Source: Andeanibacterium fulvum (GTDB taxonomy: Bacteria > Pseudomonadota > Alphaproteobacteria > Sphingomonadales > Sphingomonadaceae). Taken from it: a stretch of DNA of 64,000 bases. A program made the translations under genes and the position numbers. Shown here piece by piece: positions 24,675 to 35,365 of the stretch. Within the stretch, counting starts at the first letter, position 1. Every line of letters starts with the position of its first letter. Where the stretch lies: positions 1 to 64,000 of the forward strand of contig NZ_JBANRM010000005.1 in NCBI RefSeq assembly GCF_037154085.1, written 5' to 3'. The notes under the pieces are model-generated. The model searched no databases, was not told the DNA's origin, and saw only the letters and a list, made by a program, of their open reading frames with translations.

Positions 24675-24709
24675 CTAGTACTCCTTCCGCGAGGGAAGGT
24701 GCGAACGGA

Positions 24710-27373
<2,664 letters not shown>

Positions 27374-27434
27374 ACGCCTCAATCTATCCTTCGTATTCTC
27401 TATTCGTCGTCACTGCCGGGGTTAACCGCCAGCC

Positions 27435-28211
27435 TTAGCCGGTAACCACGGCATGATGCGCGGCGCCGTTCGCCGCCCCTTCCGGGGAAGTGCCTTCAGC
27501 CGCAGGATGTGCCCCCGTGAAGCGCATCAGGCGCCTTAAGGGAATTGCGACCCTTTCGGCCGACCCGTGGTCAGCCAGCGCCAGATGGACGACATTCTCG
27601 CGGCCCAATGCCACAGACAGAGCCGCGCGGTCCAGTGGCAAGCGCTCGCCCATAAGGCCCGAGCCTTCGGCATCCATGCCGACGCGATAGGCCTGGTCGA
27701 GCTTTCTGCAGCCATCGTCGCTCGCATCGGCCGCATGGCCGAGCCAGGCAATGGCACCGCCCCGCGCCTGCTGCGCGATGCGGTCAGAACCCAATATAAG
27801 CTTTCCCGAGCGCATTTCGAGGCCCAGGCGCTGAAGAAGTGCGCGGGTCAGCGCATCTTCCGCCATGGCTCCAAGATCCTCGGGGATCGAGAGTTTCGCG
27901 CCCTTGAAGGCACGAGCCAGTGCGCCGCGCAGCTTGCCGGAAGCAAGCGCCTCGTCGAGCTGGGCGCGAGTCACGCCGATCCAGGCACCCCGCCCCGGCG
28001 CACGCGCCAGTGCATCGGGCAGGACCTGGCAAGTTCCATCCGGCCCGGCAGGCGAAATCGCCAGACGCAGGAATTCGTCACGCGAGCCGTTCTGGCCGGT
28101 GAGAACGCACTTGCGCTCGGGAGTCGCCTCCTCCGTCCCGGCCGCGCGGTTGCGCGGCGGGCGGAGTGCGGGAATGTCGGAACCTAGCGGCTCATTGCGG
28201 GGTGTCCGCAT
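27435..28211 (-). CDS. YlxR (DUF448) domain protein with C-terminal extension
   Basis: The 258-aa protein has an N-terminal YlxR domain (ERKCVLTGQNGSRDEFLRLA, then GRGAWIG), which in Bacillus binds the RNase P protein. A region of about 95 residues follows that reads like an L7Ae-type fold (LLQRLGLEMRSGKLILGSDRI ... AWLGHAADASDDGCRKLDQA). Such YlxR-L7Ae fusions are normal in alphaproteobacteria. The start overlaps the end of nusA by 20 bp. A role in nucleoid or RNA biology is inferred from the context. Confidence 0.9.
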   Translation of the reverse strand: MRTPRNEPLGSDIPALRPPRNRAAGTEEATPERKCVLTGQNGSRDEFLRLAISPAGPDGTCQVLPDALARAPGRGAWIGVTRAQLDEALASGKLRGALARAFKGAKLSIPEDLGAMAEDALTRALLQRLGLEMRSGKLILGSDRIAQQARGGAIAWLGHAADASDDGCRKLDQAYRVGMDAEGSGLMGERLPLDRAALSVALGRENVVHLALADHGSAERVAIPLRRLMRFTGAHPAAEGTSPEGAANGAAHHAVVTG

Positions 28212-29841
28212 CGGCGGCCTCCCCAGAATTGTCTGATCCGACGTCAGCAGCCGGTTCTTCGTCTTCGAACCAGTGTGCGCGGGCAGCCATGATGATCTCG
28301 TTGCCCTGCTCTTCGGTCAGGCCATATTCGCCAAGCACGCCCGCCTTGTCCTCGGTGCGGGCATTGCGGCGCGCCGGCGGACCGTCGCCACGGCGGCGGG
28401 GCTCGTTGCGCTTCTTGGCGATCAGTTCGTCCGTGGCGAGATCGGCCAGATCGTCAAGCGTCTTGATCCCGGCCTTGCCGAGCGTGACCAGCATCGCTTC
28501 GGTGAGGTTCGGGATTTCGGCCAGCGCATCTTCCACGCCCAGGGCGCGGCGTTCCTGACGGGCGGCCTCTTCCTGGCGGTCGAGCGCTTCCCTGGCGCGG
28601 TTCTGGAGTTCCTCGGCCAGTTCCTCGTCGAAGCCTTCGATCGAAGCCAGCTCGTCCATTCCGACATAGGCGACTTCTTCCAGCTCGGCGAAGCCTTCGG
28701 CAACGAGCAGCTGCGAGAGCGTCTCGTCCACGTCCAGCTCTTCCTCGAACATCTTGGAGCGCTCGGCGAATTCCTTCTGGCGCTTCTCCGAAGCCTCGGC
28801 CTCGGTCATGATGTCGATCTGCGAGCCGGTCAGCTGGCTGGCGAGGCGCACGTTCTGGCCGCGGCGGCCGATGGCCAGCGACAGCTGGTCATCCGGCACC
28901 ACCACTTCGATGCGGCTTTCTTCCTCGTCGATCACCACGCGGCTGACGGTGGCGGGCTGGAGGGCGTTGACCACGAAAGTCGCGGTGTCCTCGCTCCAGG
29001 GGATGATGTCGATCTTTTCGCCCTGCAGTTCCTGCACCACGGCCTGAACGCGACTGCCCTTCATGCCGACGCAGGCGCCGACCGGGTCGATCGAGCTGTC
29101 GCGGCTGATCACGCCGATCTTGGCGCGCGAACCCGGATCGCGGGCAGCGGCCTTGATCTCGATGATGTTGTCATAGATTTCGGGCACTTCCTGCGCGAAG
29201 AGCTTCTTCATGAACTCCGGATGCGCGCGGGAAAGGAAGATCTGCGGGCCGCGGCTGTTGCGTTCCACCTTGAGGATCAGCGCGCGCACACGCTCGCCCA
29301 CGCGGGCGGCTTCGCGCGGGATCTGCTGATCACGGCGGATGACACCCTCGGCGCGGCCGAGATTGACGATCACATGGCCGAATTCGACCGACTTGATCAC
29401 GCCGGTGATGACTTCGCCCGCGCGGTCCTTGAATTCCTCGTACTGGCGTTCGCGCTCGGCATCGCGGACCTTCTGGAAGATCACCTGCTTGGCGCTCTGC
29501 GCGTCGATGCGGCCAAGATCGACCGGCGGCAGCGGATCGACGATGAAGTCACCCAGGCCGGCATTCTTGTCGAGCTTCTGGGCCTGCTTGAGATCGACCT
29601 GCTTGAAGTAGTCTTCCACTTCCTCGACCACTTCCACGACGCGCCACAGGCGCAGGTCGCCGGTCTTGGGATCGAGCTTCGCGCGGATGTCGTTCTCGGC
29701 GCCGTAGCGGGCACGGGCCGCCTTCTGGATCGCCTCTTCCATTGCTTCGATGACGATCGACTTGTCGATCATCTTCTCGCTGGCAACGGAGTTCGCAATC
29801 GCGAGCAGCTCTGCCTTATTGGCGGAAATCGCACTGGCCAT
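28192..29841 (-). CDS. nusA: Transcription termination/antitermination factor NusA
   Basis: This 549-aa NusA has the N-terminal RNA polymerase-binding domain, an S1 domain (GEVITGVIKSVEFGHVIVNL), tandem KH domains (DPVGACVGMKGSRVQAVV; LAIGRRGQNVRLASQL) and C-terminal acidic repeats with helix-hairpin-helix character. The last 60 residues are acidic and disordered. It is five bases after rimP and overlaps ylxR. NusA controls pausing, Rho-independent termination and rRNA antitermination. Confidence 0.98.
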   Translation of the reverse strand: MASAISANKAELLAIANSVASEKMIDKSIVIEAMEEAIQKAARARYGAENDIRAKLDPKTGDLRLWRVVEVVEEVEDYFKQVDLKQAQKLDKNAGLGDFIVDPLPPVDLGRIDAQSAKQVIFQKVRDAERERQYEEFKDRAGEVITGVIKSVEFGHVIVNLGRAEGVIRRDQQIPREAARVGERVRALILKVERNSRGPQIFLSRAHPEFMKKLFAQEVPEIYDNIIEIKAAARDPGSRAKIGVISRDSSIDPVGACVGMKGSRVQAVVQELQGEKIDIIPWSEDTATFVVNALQPATVSRVVIDEEESRIEVVVPDDQLSLAIGRRGQNVRLASQLTGSQIDIMTEAEASEKRQKEFAERSKMFEEELDVDETLSQLLVAEGFAELEEVAYVGMDELASIEGFDEELAEELQNRAREALDRQEEAARQERRALGVEDALAEIPNLTEAMLVTLGKAGIKTLDDLADLATDELIAKKRNEPRRRGDGPPARRNARTEDKAGVLGEYGLTEEQGNEIIMAARAHWFEDEEPAADVGSDNSGEAADADTPQ

Positions 29842-29846
29842 TGGTA

Positions 29847-30437
29847 TCAGCCTTCCTCTTCTTCGAGAAATTCGTCTGCGCCTTCATCCACTTCCTCAGC
29901 GCCGGAAGTGTCGAGCGGGCGGGTTGCGGCAATCAGCCGGTCGGTAAGGACAAGCTTTGCCGAATGAATGAGTTCCAGCGGGAATTGCACCCGCCCGACC
30001 TTGGCATCGTCCACCGTAACGACATCGCCGTCGATTCCGGCCAGATCGCCCTTCACGGTCTTGCGCGGCTTGCCATCGTCGCCGGTCACGGCCTCGGCCA
30101 GGGCAATGCGCACTTCGTGGCCCGCCCAGTTCGCGAAATCCTTGGGCCGGGTCAGCGGACGATCGATGCCGGGGGAGCTGACTTCAAGGCGATAGGCGCC
30201 CTCCACCAGCACTTCACCGGCTTCTTCCAGCTCGTCCATCCGGTCGGAAATGCGGCGCGACAATGCGGCGCACTGTTCGATCACCAACTGCCCGGTCGCC
30301 GGGTCTTCCGCCATGATCTGCAAGGCAGGCTCGCCCTCGCCCGCTTCGGCGCCGATCATCTTCACGCGCACAAGATCAAACCCCAGGGCTTTAGCCTCGG
30401 GCTCGATCACTTCGGTAAGGCGCGCAATATCGGCCAT
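29847..30437 (-). CDS. rimP: Ribosome maturation factor RimP
   Basis: The 196-aa RimP begins MADIARLTEVIEPEAKALGF and contains YRLEVSSPGIDRPL, the family signature, and a C-terminal SH3-like domain (VKGDLAGIDGDVVTVD). It ends in an acidic tail. It assists 30S assembly. It is the first gene of the minus-strand rimP-nusA-ylxR-infB-rbfA operon, whose promoter should lie in 30438-30665. ATG 30437 was preferred to an upstream frame extension that overlaps the divergent promoter region. Confidence 0.95.
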   Translation of the reverse strand: MADIARLTEVIEPEAKALGFDLVRVKMIGAEAGEGEPALQIMAEDPATGQLVIEQCAALSRRISDRMDELEEAGEVLVEGAYRLEVSSPGIDRPLTRPKDFANWAGHEVRIALAEAVTGDDGKPRKTVKGDLAGIDGDVVTVDDAKVGRVQFPLELIHSAKLVLTDRLIAATRPLDTSGAEEVDEGADEFLEEEEG

Positions 30438-30665
30438 GCGGTCTCCGGTTGACGGACAGTGCGAAACGCGTTTCGGGCCGGCCCCTTGCGGCGCCAGCAT
30501 CCAAACCGTGAATCACAATGTCGGGATGGCCTTTAATTAGGCGTGCGAACGGCAAAACGCAAGGGAAAGTGAAGAGACCTCGCACAGCGCCGAGTCTTGC
30601 TTGACGCTGGGCTGTTTGACTGCTTGCACAAGGGCAGGCGGCCCTTTTGCGGATTGGAGCGAAGA

Positions 30666-31316
30666 ATGCAGATTCCAGAGGACATCTTCACCGAGCAGGA
30701 GGATGTGGACCCCGACACGCTGGCCAATCTCGGCCCGCTACGGCGCCTGGCGGGAATCTGGGAAGGCAATCGCGGCACGGACATCGCGCCCAAGGCGGAA
30801 GGGCCGGACGAGAGCGACTATTACGAACGTATCGTGATGCAGCCGATCGACCCGCAATCGAACGGGCCGCAGCTTCTCTATGGCCTGCGCTATCATCTCC
30901 ACGTCAACACGCCGGACGAGGACATCACTTTCCACGATCAGGTGGGCTACTGGCTGTGGGAACCGGCCACGGGCCTTATCATGCAATCGCTGGCGATCCC
31001 GCGCGGCCAGGTGGCGCTCGCGTCGGGCCATGCCGGGCCGAATGACACCAGGCTGAAGCTGACGGCGACGCGCGGCACCACCGAATACGGGATTGCCTCC
31101 ACCTTCTTCCTCGAACAGGCCTTCCGCACCGATTCCTACACCATAGAAGTGGAATTCCACGAGGATGGCAGCTGGAGCTATGTGCAAGATACCGTCCTTG
31201 CCGTGCGCGGCCAGACCGAACCTTTCCACCATCGCGACAATAACCGCCTGACAAAGGTGGGCGAAGTGGACATGAACCCCTGGCTCAAGATCGTGCGCGG
31301 GCAGGAAGCGGGATAA
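30666..31316 (+). CDS. Heme-binding beta-barrel (nitrobindin/FABP-like) protein
   Basis: This 216-aa cytosolic protein resembles the nitrobindin/THAP4 heme-binding beta-barrel family. It has GPLRRLAGIWEGNRGTD near the N-terminus (the family's L.G.W.G pattern), then alternating beta strands ending in DNNRLTKVG. It is longer than typical nitrobindins. A heme-ligand histidine cannot be assigned with certainty; candidates are in the YHLHVN and FHHRDN strings. ATG 30666 has GGAG 6 nt upstream. It stands alone, divergent from rimP. Confidence 0.72.
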   Translation: MQIPEDIFTEQEDVDPDTLANLGPLRRLAGIWEGNRGTDIAPKAEGPDESDYYERIVMQPIDPQSNGPQLLYGLRYHLHVNTPDEDITFHDQVGYWLWEPATGLIMQSLAIPRGQVALASGHAGPNDTRLKLTATRGTTEYGIASTFFLEQAFRTDSYTIEVEFHEDGSWSYVQDTVLAVRGQTEPFHHRDNNRLTKVGEVDMNPWLKIVRGQEAG

Positions 31317-31353
31317 GGGGCAAGGGCATCCCCTCGGCCCCAATCCATGACAT

Positions 31354-31455
31354 CCGCTCGTCCTGAGCCTGTCGAAGGACGCACGCTGGCGCTTGCCCGA
31401 AAAAGGGAATGGCGCTGATGGCTTCCCGTGTCCTTCGACAGGCTCAGGACGAACG
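31354..31455. repeat. Palindromic repeat, GTCCTGAGCCTGTCGAAGGA type
   Basis: The arms CCGCTCGTCCTGAGCCTGTC... and ...GACAGGCTCAGGACGAACGG enclose a loop related to the copies at 9559-9661 and 47095-47197. It follows the heme-binding protein gene by about 40 bp. Confidence 0.9.
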
Positions 31456-31718
31456 GATGTGGTGATCCGGATTGGTCATAGGACAAGGCCTTCGCTTTCT
31501 CACTCTCGTCATCCAGCACGGCGGAGATTGACTTGCGGCCTCGCCGGTGACAGCCTGCGCGCATGAACCGGCACTTCTTCCGACATCTGGGTGGTCAACT
31601 CCTCGCGGGCACTTAGCCCCGGGTCCGGTGTGCACACGCCCCGTGCCCGGGGCGAACTCCATAGATCGAATGCGGCGCCACAGTCGCATTATCCCCCCCA
31701 TCTGGAGGTGCCAGCACC
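31456..31718. other. Intergenic region upstream of rnk
   Basis: About 260 bp without a gene. The one notable structure is a GC-rich inverted repeat, GCCCCGGG near 31617 pairing with CCCGGGGC near 31647, with GTGTGCACAC inside. It lies about 70 bp before the rnk start, compatible with a leader structure or a regulator site. A Shine-Dalgarno TGGAGGTG precedes the rnk ATG. Confidence 0.45.
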
Positions 31719-32123
31719 ATGACGAATACTAAGGCCTCGCGCAGGCCGCCAATCCACATGATCGAAAGCGAGGCGGAAAGCCTTGCCAATCTTGCCATCG
31801 GCAATGACGAACGCTTCCCCGAAGCCTGCGAATTGCTGCTCCGGGAAATCGACCGGGCACGGCTGCATAAACCCGACAAGATCCCCGCCGGTATCGTGAC
31901 CATGATGAGCACAGTGGAATTCGCCGACGATGCCCATGAGGAGGGCCATACCGTGCAACTCGTCTATCCGGGCCAGGCCGATATCGCGGCCGGCAAGCTT
32001 TCGATCCTCACTCCGGTCGGCGCCGGGCTGATCGGGCTGGCGGAAGGCCAGTCGATCATCTGGCCAGGCCGGAACGGAAGCGAGCGCGTGCTCACCATCC
32101 GCAAGGTGTCCCAGCCGAACTGA
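31719..32123 (+). CDS. rnk: Nucleoside diphosphate kinase regulator (Rnk/GreA C-domain)
   Basis: The 134-aa protein has a short helical N-terminal part and a GreA/GreB C-terminal-type domain (VTMMSTVEFADD, VQLVYPGQADIAAGKLSILTPVGAGLIGL). This is the Rnk arrangement, whose members bind RNA polymerase near the secondary channel and affect nucleotide pools. It ends three bases from the convergent pspF stop. Confidence 0.9.
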   Translation: MTNTKASRRPPIHMIESEAESLANLAIGNDERFPEACELLLREIDRARLHKPDKIPAGIVTMMSTVEFADDAHEEGHTVQLVYPGQADIAAGKLSILTPVGAGLIGLAEGQSIIWPGRNGSERVLTIRKVSQPN

Positions 32124-32126
32124 CGC

Positions 32127-33152
32127 CTACTGCACCAGGCCGTGTTTCCTGATGCAGTGGCGCAGCTGATCATAAGTTAGCCCCAGCGCCTTGGCCGTCT
32201 GCCGCTGGTTCCAGCGGTAGCGGCCGAGAGCGTGCTCGAGGATCGCCCTTTCATGCGCATCGACTGCCGCGCGCAGATCGGTCACGCTGTCATGGCCATG
32301 ATCTGCCATGCCAGGCGCCGGTTCGGCAGGCCTGTGCGCAGCCTCGGCGCTCTTGTGCACACGTTCGCCCACCGGCTTCCACGGGCTGTCGAACGGGTCG
32401 AACTGGACATGGCCGATCGGCTCTTCCCAGTCGTCCCAGCGATAGACGGCGCGCTCCACCACATTGCGCAATTCGCGCACATTGCCGGGCCATGCATGGT
32501 CGTCGAGCTGGCGCTGGACGTGCGGCGCGTAGCCCGGCCAGGCCTCCCACCCCAGTTCCGCGGCCATGCGGCGGCCGAAATATTCGGCCAGCACCGCGAT
32601 ATCCCCTTCGCGCACCCGCAAGGGCGGCAGAGTGATGACCTCGAAACTCAACCGGTCGAGCAAATCGGCGCGAAAGCGCCCTTCCCTTGCCATGCGCGGC
32701 AGGTCTTCATTGGTCGCGGCAACGATGCGCACATCCACCCGGATCGGCCGGGATGAACCGATGCGGGTAACCTCGCCATATTCCACCGCTCGCAGCAGGC
32801 GCTCCTGCGCGCCCATCGACAGGGTCGCCAGTTCGTCGAGGAAAAGCGTGCCCCGGTCGGCTTCCTCGAACCTTCCCTCGCGTGCTCTGGTAGCACCGGT
32901 GAAAGCCCCAGCCTCGTGGCCGAAGAGTTCTGCCTCGATCAGGGTTTCGGGCAGGGCCGCGCAGTTCATGGTGACCAGCGGCTCTTCCCAGCGGTTGGAA
33001 AGGCGATGAAGACGTTCGGCGATCAGTTCCTTGCCCGTCCCGCGTTCTCCGATGACGAGCACCGGGCGGCGCATGGGCGCGGCGCGGCTGGCGCGCTCGA
33101 CCGCGTCGAGAAAGGCGCCGGATTGCCCGATGAACTGGTTGCCCCGATCCAT
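32127..33152 (-). CDS. pspF: Sigma-54 activator PspF
   Basis: This 341-aa activator consists of a sigma-54 AAA+ domain without a receiver domain, then a C-terminal Fis-type helix-turn-helix (WNQRQTAKALGLTYDQLRHC). Walker A is GERGTGKE near residue 36. The sigma-54-contacting loop ESFGxxxGAFTGA is present as ELFGHEAGAFTGA, and the Walker B region is TLFLDELATL. In E. coli PspA inhibits PspF until membrane stress releases it. It is divergent from the psp operon, and the shared gap holds a sigma-54 promoter and a direct repeat. ATG 33152 (MDRGNQFIGQSG) matches the family start. Confidence 0.95.
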   Translation of the reverse strand: MDRGNQFIGQSGAFLDAVERASRAAPMRRPVLVIGERGTGKELIAERLHRLSNRWEEPLVTMNCAALPETLIEAELFGHEAGAFTGATRAREGRFEEADRGTLFLDELATLSMGAQERLLRAVEYGEVTRIGSSRPIRVDVRIVAATNEDLPRMAREGRFRADLLDRLSFEVITLPPLRVREGDIAVLAEYFGRRMAAELGWEAWPGYAPHVQRQLDDHAWPGNVRELRNVVERAVYRWDDWEEPIGHVQFDPFDSPWKPVGERVHKSAEAAHRPAEPAPGMADHGHDSVTDLRAAVDAHERAILEHALGRYRWNQRQTAKALGLTYDQLRHCIRKHGLVQ

Positions 33153-33172
33153 ACACCAGCTTCTAGCGCATT

Positions 33173-33201
33173 TTCCCAACAGGTGGCAATAATTCCCAAC
33201 A
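33173..33201. promoter_or_regulatory. Tandem TTCCCAACA, candidate PspF binding sites
   Basis: TTCCCAACA occurs at 33173-33181 and again at 33193-33201, spaced exactly 20 bp, two helical turns on one DNA face. It lies 53-81 bp upstream of the sigma-54 promoter, a normal position for an enhancer-type activator, and next to the pspF start, which would allow autoregulation. Confidence 0.5.
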
Positions 33202-33253
33202 CCCTCTCGCCCCGCAACAGCGGAATTGGCCGATTTCCTTCCTCCCCACAGAT

Positions 33254-33268
33254 TGGCACGCCCCTTGC
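33254..33268 (+). promoter_or_regulatory. Sigma-54 promoter of the psp operon
   Basis: TGGCACG-CCCC-TTGC matches the -24/-12 consensus TGGCACG-N4-TTGC at every fixed base. The GG (33255-33256) and GC (33267-33268) have the required spacing. Transcription would start near 33280, 25 bp before the first small gene, with PspF as the expected activator. Confidence 0.9.
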
Positions 33269-33304
33269 TATCTTCGTGGCATGAATTCTGGAGGGAACCG
33301 AACC

Positions 33305-33460
33305 ATGTTTGACCGCCACTTTTTCAGCAGCAAGCTGGGCAAGGCCGCGATCATCAGCCTTGCCGCGATGCTGGCCTTCAACATGCTTGCCCTGAGCCAG
33401 CAGCTGCAGGCCGCACCTGTGCCGCTCGCGCTCGCCGCCCAGGGCGTGGAGCTGGCGTGA
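33305..33460 (+). CDS. 51-aa membrane peptide opening the psp operon
   Basis: ATG 33305 is preceded by TGGAGGGAACCGAACC and opens a 51-codon frame, MFDRHFFSSKLGKAAIISLA..., with one hydrophobic segment at about 13-30 and a non-polar C-terminal tail rich in Ala, Leu and Pro. It is the first ORF after the sigma-54 start and has coding-like third positions. No family was recognised. Its TGA overlaps a GTG (GCGTGAGC) that opens the in-frame region before pspA. A comparable peptide precedes the second PspC-like gene at 45425-45550. Confidence 0.75.
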   Translation: MFDRHFFSSKLGKAAIISLAAMLAFNMLALSQQLQAAPVPLALAAQGVELA

Positions 33461-33666
33461 GCAAGCCGGAAGACACTTCGCTCAGCCCGATCGGGCCGGA
33501 GCGGCGGGCCATCCGCCTGGACGGGACCCAGTCCCCCCGTCCCGGCACCCGCGCTCCGGTCCTCAACGGAGACGAGCCGCGCCGCGACCGCCTCGATTCC
33601 GAGGTGGAGCGGCTGCGGCGCAACCCTAATCCGAACCGTAATGCAAACTTTGGAGGAGTTCCCTGG

Positions 33667-34353
33667 ATGGGCATTTTCTCGCGTACCCGCGACATCATCG
33701 CTGCCAATTTCAGCGACCTGCTGGATCATGCCGAAGACCCGGCCAAGATGATCCGCATGATCATCCTGGAAATGGAAGAAACGCTGGTGGAAGTTCGCGC
33801 CAGCGCGGCGCGCACGATCGCGGATCAGAAGGAAATGCACCGCCACACGATGAAGCTGGAACGGCTGCAGGCGGATTGGGGCGAAAAGGCCCAGCTCGCC
33901 CTCTCCAAGGCGCGCGAGGATCTGGCCCGCGCGGCGCTGGTCGAAAAGCGCAAGGCCGCCGACATGGCCGAGCAGCTCAAGGCCGAAATCACCGTGCTGG
34001 ACGATGCGTTGCGCGCCTATGAGGACGACATCCAGAAGCTGCAGAACCGCCTGCGCGAAGCCCGCAGCCGTCAGACCCAGATCGCCGCGCGCCTGGAAAG
34101 CGCGGAGAACCGCGTGAAGCTGCGCACTCTGCTGGCCACCGAGCGCGTGGACGAGGCAATGGCCCGCTTCGACCAGCTGGAACGCCGGGTCGATTATGCC
34201 GAAGGCCGTGCCGATGCGCTGCGGATCGCCGAAGGCGGCCAGCCGAGCCTGGCCGACGAGATCAACGCCCTCGCCGGATCGGACAAGATCGACGAGGAAC
34301 TGGAAGAAATGAAGCGCGCGCTCGGCATGAGCGGCGAGAGCAAGGGGGGTTAA
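33667..34353 (+). CDS. pspA: Phage shock protein A
   Basis: From ATG 33667 (MGIFSRTRDIIAANF, preceded by GGAGGAG) this is a 228-aa PspA/IM30: an amphipathic N-terminal helix, long coiled coil, EDPAKMIRMIILEMEETLVEV and a negatively charged end. It binds stressed inner membrane and restrains PspF. The same frame is open upstream to GTG 33457, which would add 70 residues rich in Pro and Arg; the first 55 of these codons have high third-position GC like real genes. The family start is taken here, but a longer form or a separate small product is possible. Confidence 0.95.
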   Translation: MGIFSRTRDIIAANFSDLLDHAEDPAKMIRMIILEMEETLVEVRASAARTIADQKEMHRHTMKLERLQADWGEKAQLALSKAREDLARAALVEKRKAADMAEQLKAEITVLDDALRAYEDDIQKLQNRLREARSRQTQIAARLESAENRVKLRTLLATERVDEAMARFDQLERRVDYAEGRADALRIAEGGQPSLADEINALAGSDKIDEELEEMKRALGMSGESKGG

Positions 34354-34356
34354 GCC

Positions 34357-34650
34357 GTGGAAGAAGTGCTCGCTATCGTATCCATCTTCATCGGCCTTCC
34401 GTGGATCATCTTCCACTACATCACCAAGTGGAAAACCGCCGCCACCATCACCAGCGACGATGAGGCGCTGCTGGAAGAGCTTTACCAGCTCGCGCGCCGC
34501 CTGGACGAGCGCATGGACACGGTCGAGCGGCTGGTCGCTTCGGACAACCCCGAATTCAAACCTGCACGGATCCGCCACGATCTGGATGTAGACAATCAGC
34601 GGCTGCGCGAACTCGACCGCATGCTCAAGGAAAAGGGAGACCGCCCGTGA
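34357..34650 (+). CDS. pspB: Phage shock protein B
   Basis: This 97-aa inner-membrane protein starts at a GTG three bases after pspA. A single membrane segment (VLAIVSIFIGLPWIIFHYIT) is followed by a coiled coil, ELYQLARRLDERMDTVERLV, and SDNPEF, the PspB pattern (E. coli RMRERIQALESILD ... HPNW). With PspC it senses stress and recruits PspA. It is longer than E. coli PspB (74 aa). Its stop overlaps the pspC start as ATGA. Confidence 0.9.
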   Translation: MEEVLAIVSIFIGLPWIIFHYITKWKTAATITSDDEALLEELYQLARRLDERMDTVERLVASDNPEFKPARIRHDLDVDNQRLRELDRMLKEKGDRP

Positions 34651-35027
34651 ACAGCCCACGCACCACGCTTTACCGTGATAAGCGAAATGGCAAGATCTTC
34701 GGCGTCTGCGCGGGAATCGCGGACTACACCGGGATCAATGTCCTGTGGGTCCGCCTCGGCTTCCTGATCTCACTGGTCACGCCGATGTCCGGCCTTACGG
34801 TACCGGGCTACATCATCGCCGGCTTCCTGCTGAACAAGAAGCCAGCAGATCTCTATGTCGACCGGGACGAGCAGCAATACTGGCAGCGCGTCCGCCAGTC
34901 GCCCAAGCGCACTGCGCGCGAAATCCGCGCCCGCTTCCGGGACATCGACCGGCGCCTGGCCGAGGTGGAAAGCTATTACGTTTCCAGCAACCCGCGCCTT
35001 TCGGCTGAGATCGAACGCCTGCGCTGA
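34647..35027 (+). CDS. pspC: Phage shock protein C
   Basis: The 126-aa protein has the PspC domain (TLYRDKRNGKIFGVCAGIAD ... NVLWVRLGFLI), a membrane segment around residues 42-62 and a cytoplasmic or periplasmic tail with coiled-coil character (ARFRDIDRRLAEVESYYVSS). It acts with PspB as the stress sensor that frees PspF from PspA. It overlaps pspB by four bases and is followed 25 bp later by the first of six PspB-like genes. Confidence 0.93.
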   Translation: MNSPRTTLYRDKRNGKIFGVCAGIADYTGINVLWVRLGFLISLVTPMSGLTVPGYIIAGFLLNKKPADLYVDRDEQQYWQRVRQSPKRTAREIRARFRDIDRRLAEVESYYVSSNPRLSAEIERLR

Positions 35028-35051
35028 AGCGCGGCATCCGGGGGGAAGACC

Positions 35052-35363
35052 ATGGGACCTGATACACTGGGGCCGCTGATCCCGATCTTCGGCATCATAT
35101 TCGGCATGACGATCCCGATCCTGGCGATCTGGACCAGGCATCAGCAAAAGCTGGCCGAGATACGCATGGGCACGGTGGCGCAGGATACGGCCGAACGAGC
35201 TGCGCAATATGCCAGCCAGGTCAAGGAACTGGAGCAGCGCGTGCGAGTGCTCGAGCGGATCGTGACGGACAAGGGATATGATGTGGCCAGCCAGATCGAG
35301 GCGCTGCGCGACACCCGCAAGGTGGAGGCGCTGCAGGACGGGCAGGCCAGAGAGAGGATTTGA
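35052..35363 (+). CDS. PspB-like membrane coiled-coil protein, array copy 1
   Basis: The 103-aa protein has one hydrophobic segment (LIPIFGIIFGMTIPILAIW, about residues 9-27), then a charged helix with KELEQRVRVLERIVTDKG near residue 60-77 and a YDVASQIEALRDTR end. The V-R-V-L-E-R-I-V core matches the PspB coiled coil. Start ATG 35052 has GGGGGGAAG upstream. It is the first of six related genes after pspC, all on the sigma-54 transcript. Function is unknown; membrane-stress sensing or scaffolding is inferred from family likeness and position. Confidence 0.82.
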   Translation: MGPDTLGPLIPIFGIIFGMTIPILAIWTRHQQKLAEIRMGTVAQDTAERAAQYASQVKELEQRVRVLERIVTDKGYDVASQIEALRDTRKVEALQDGQARERI

Positions 35364-35365
35364 CG

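Noticed and set aside
33268..34659. 463-codon minus-strand frame
   Set aside because: Antisense to pspA and pspB and covers the sigma-54 promoter; no motifs.
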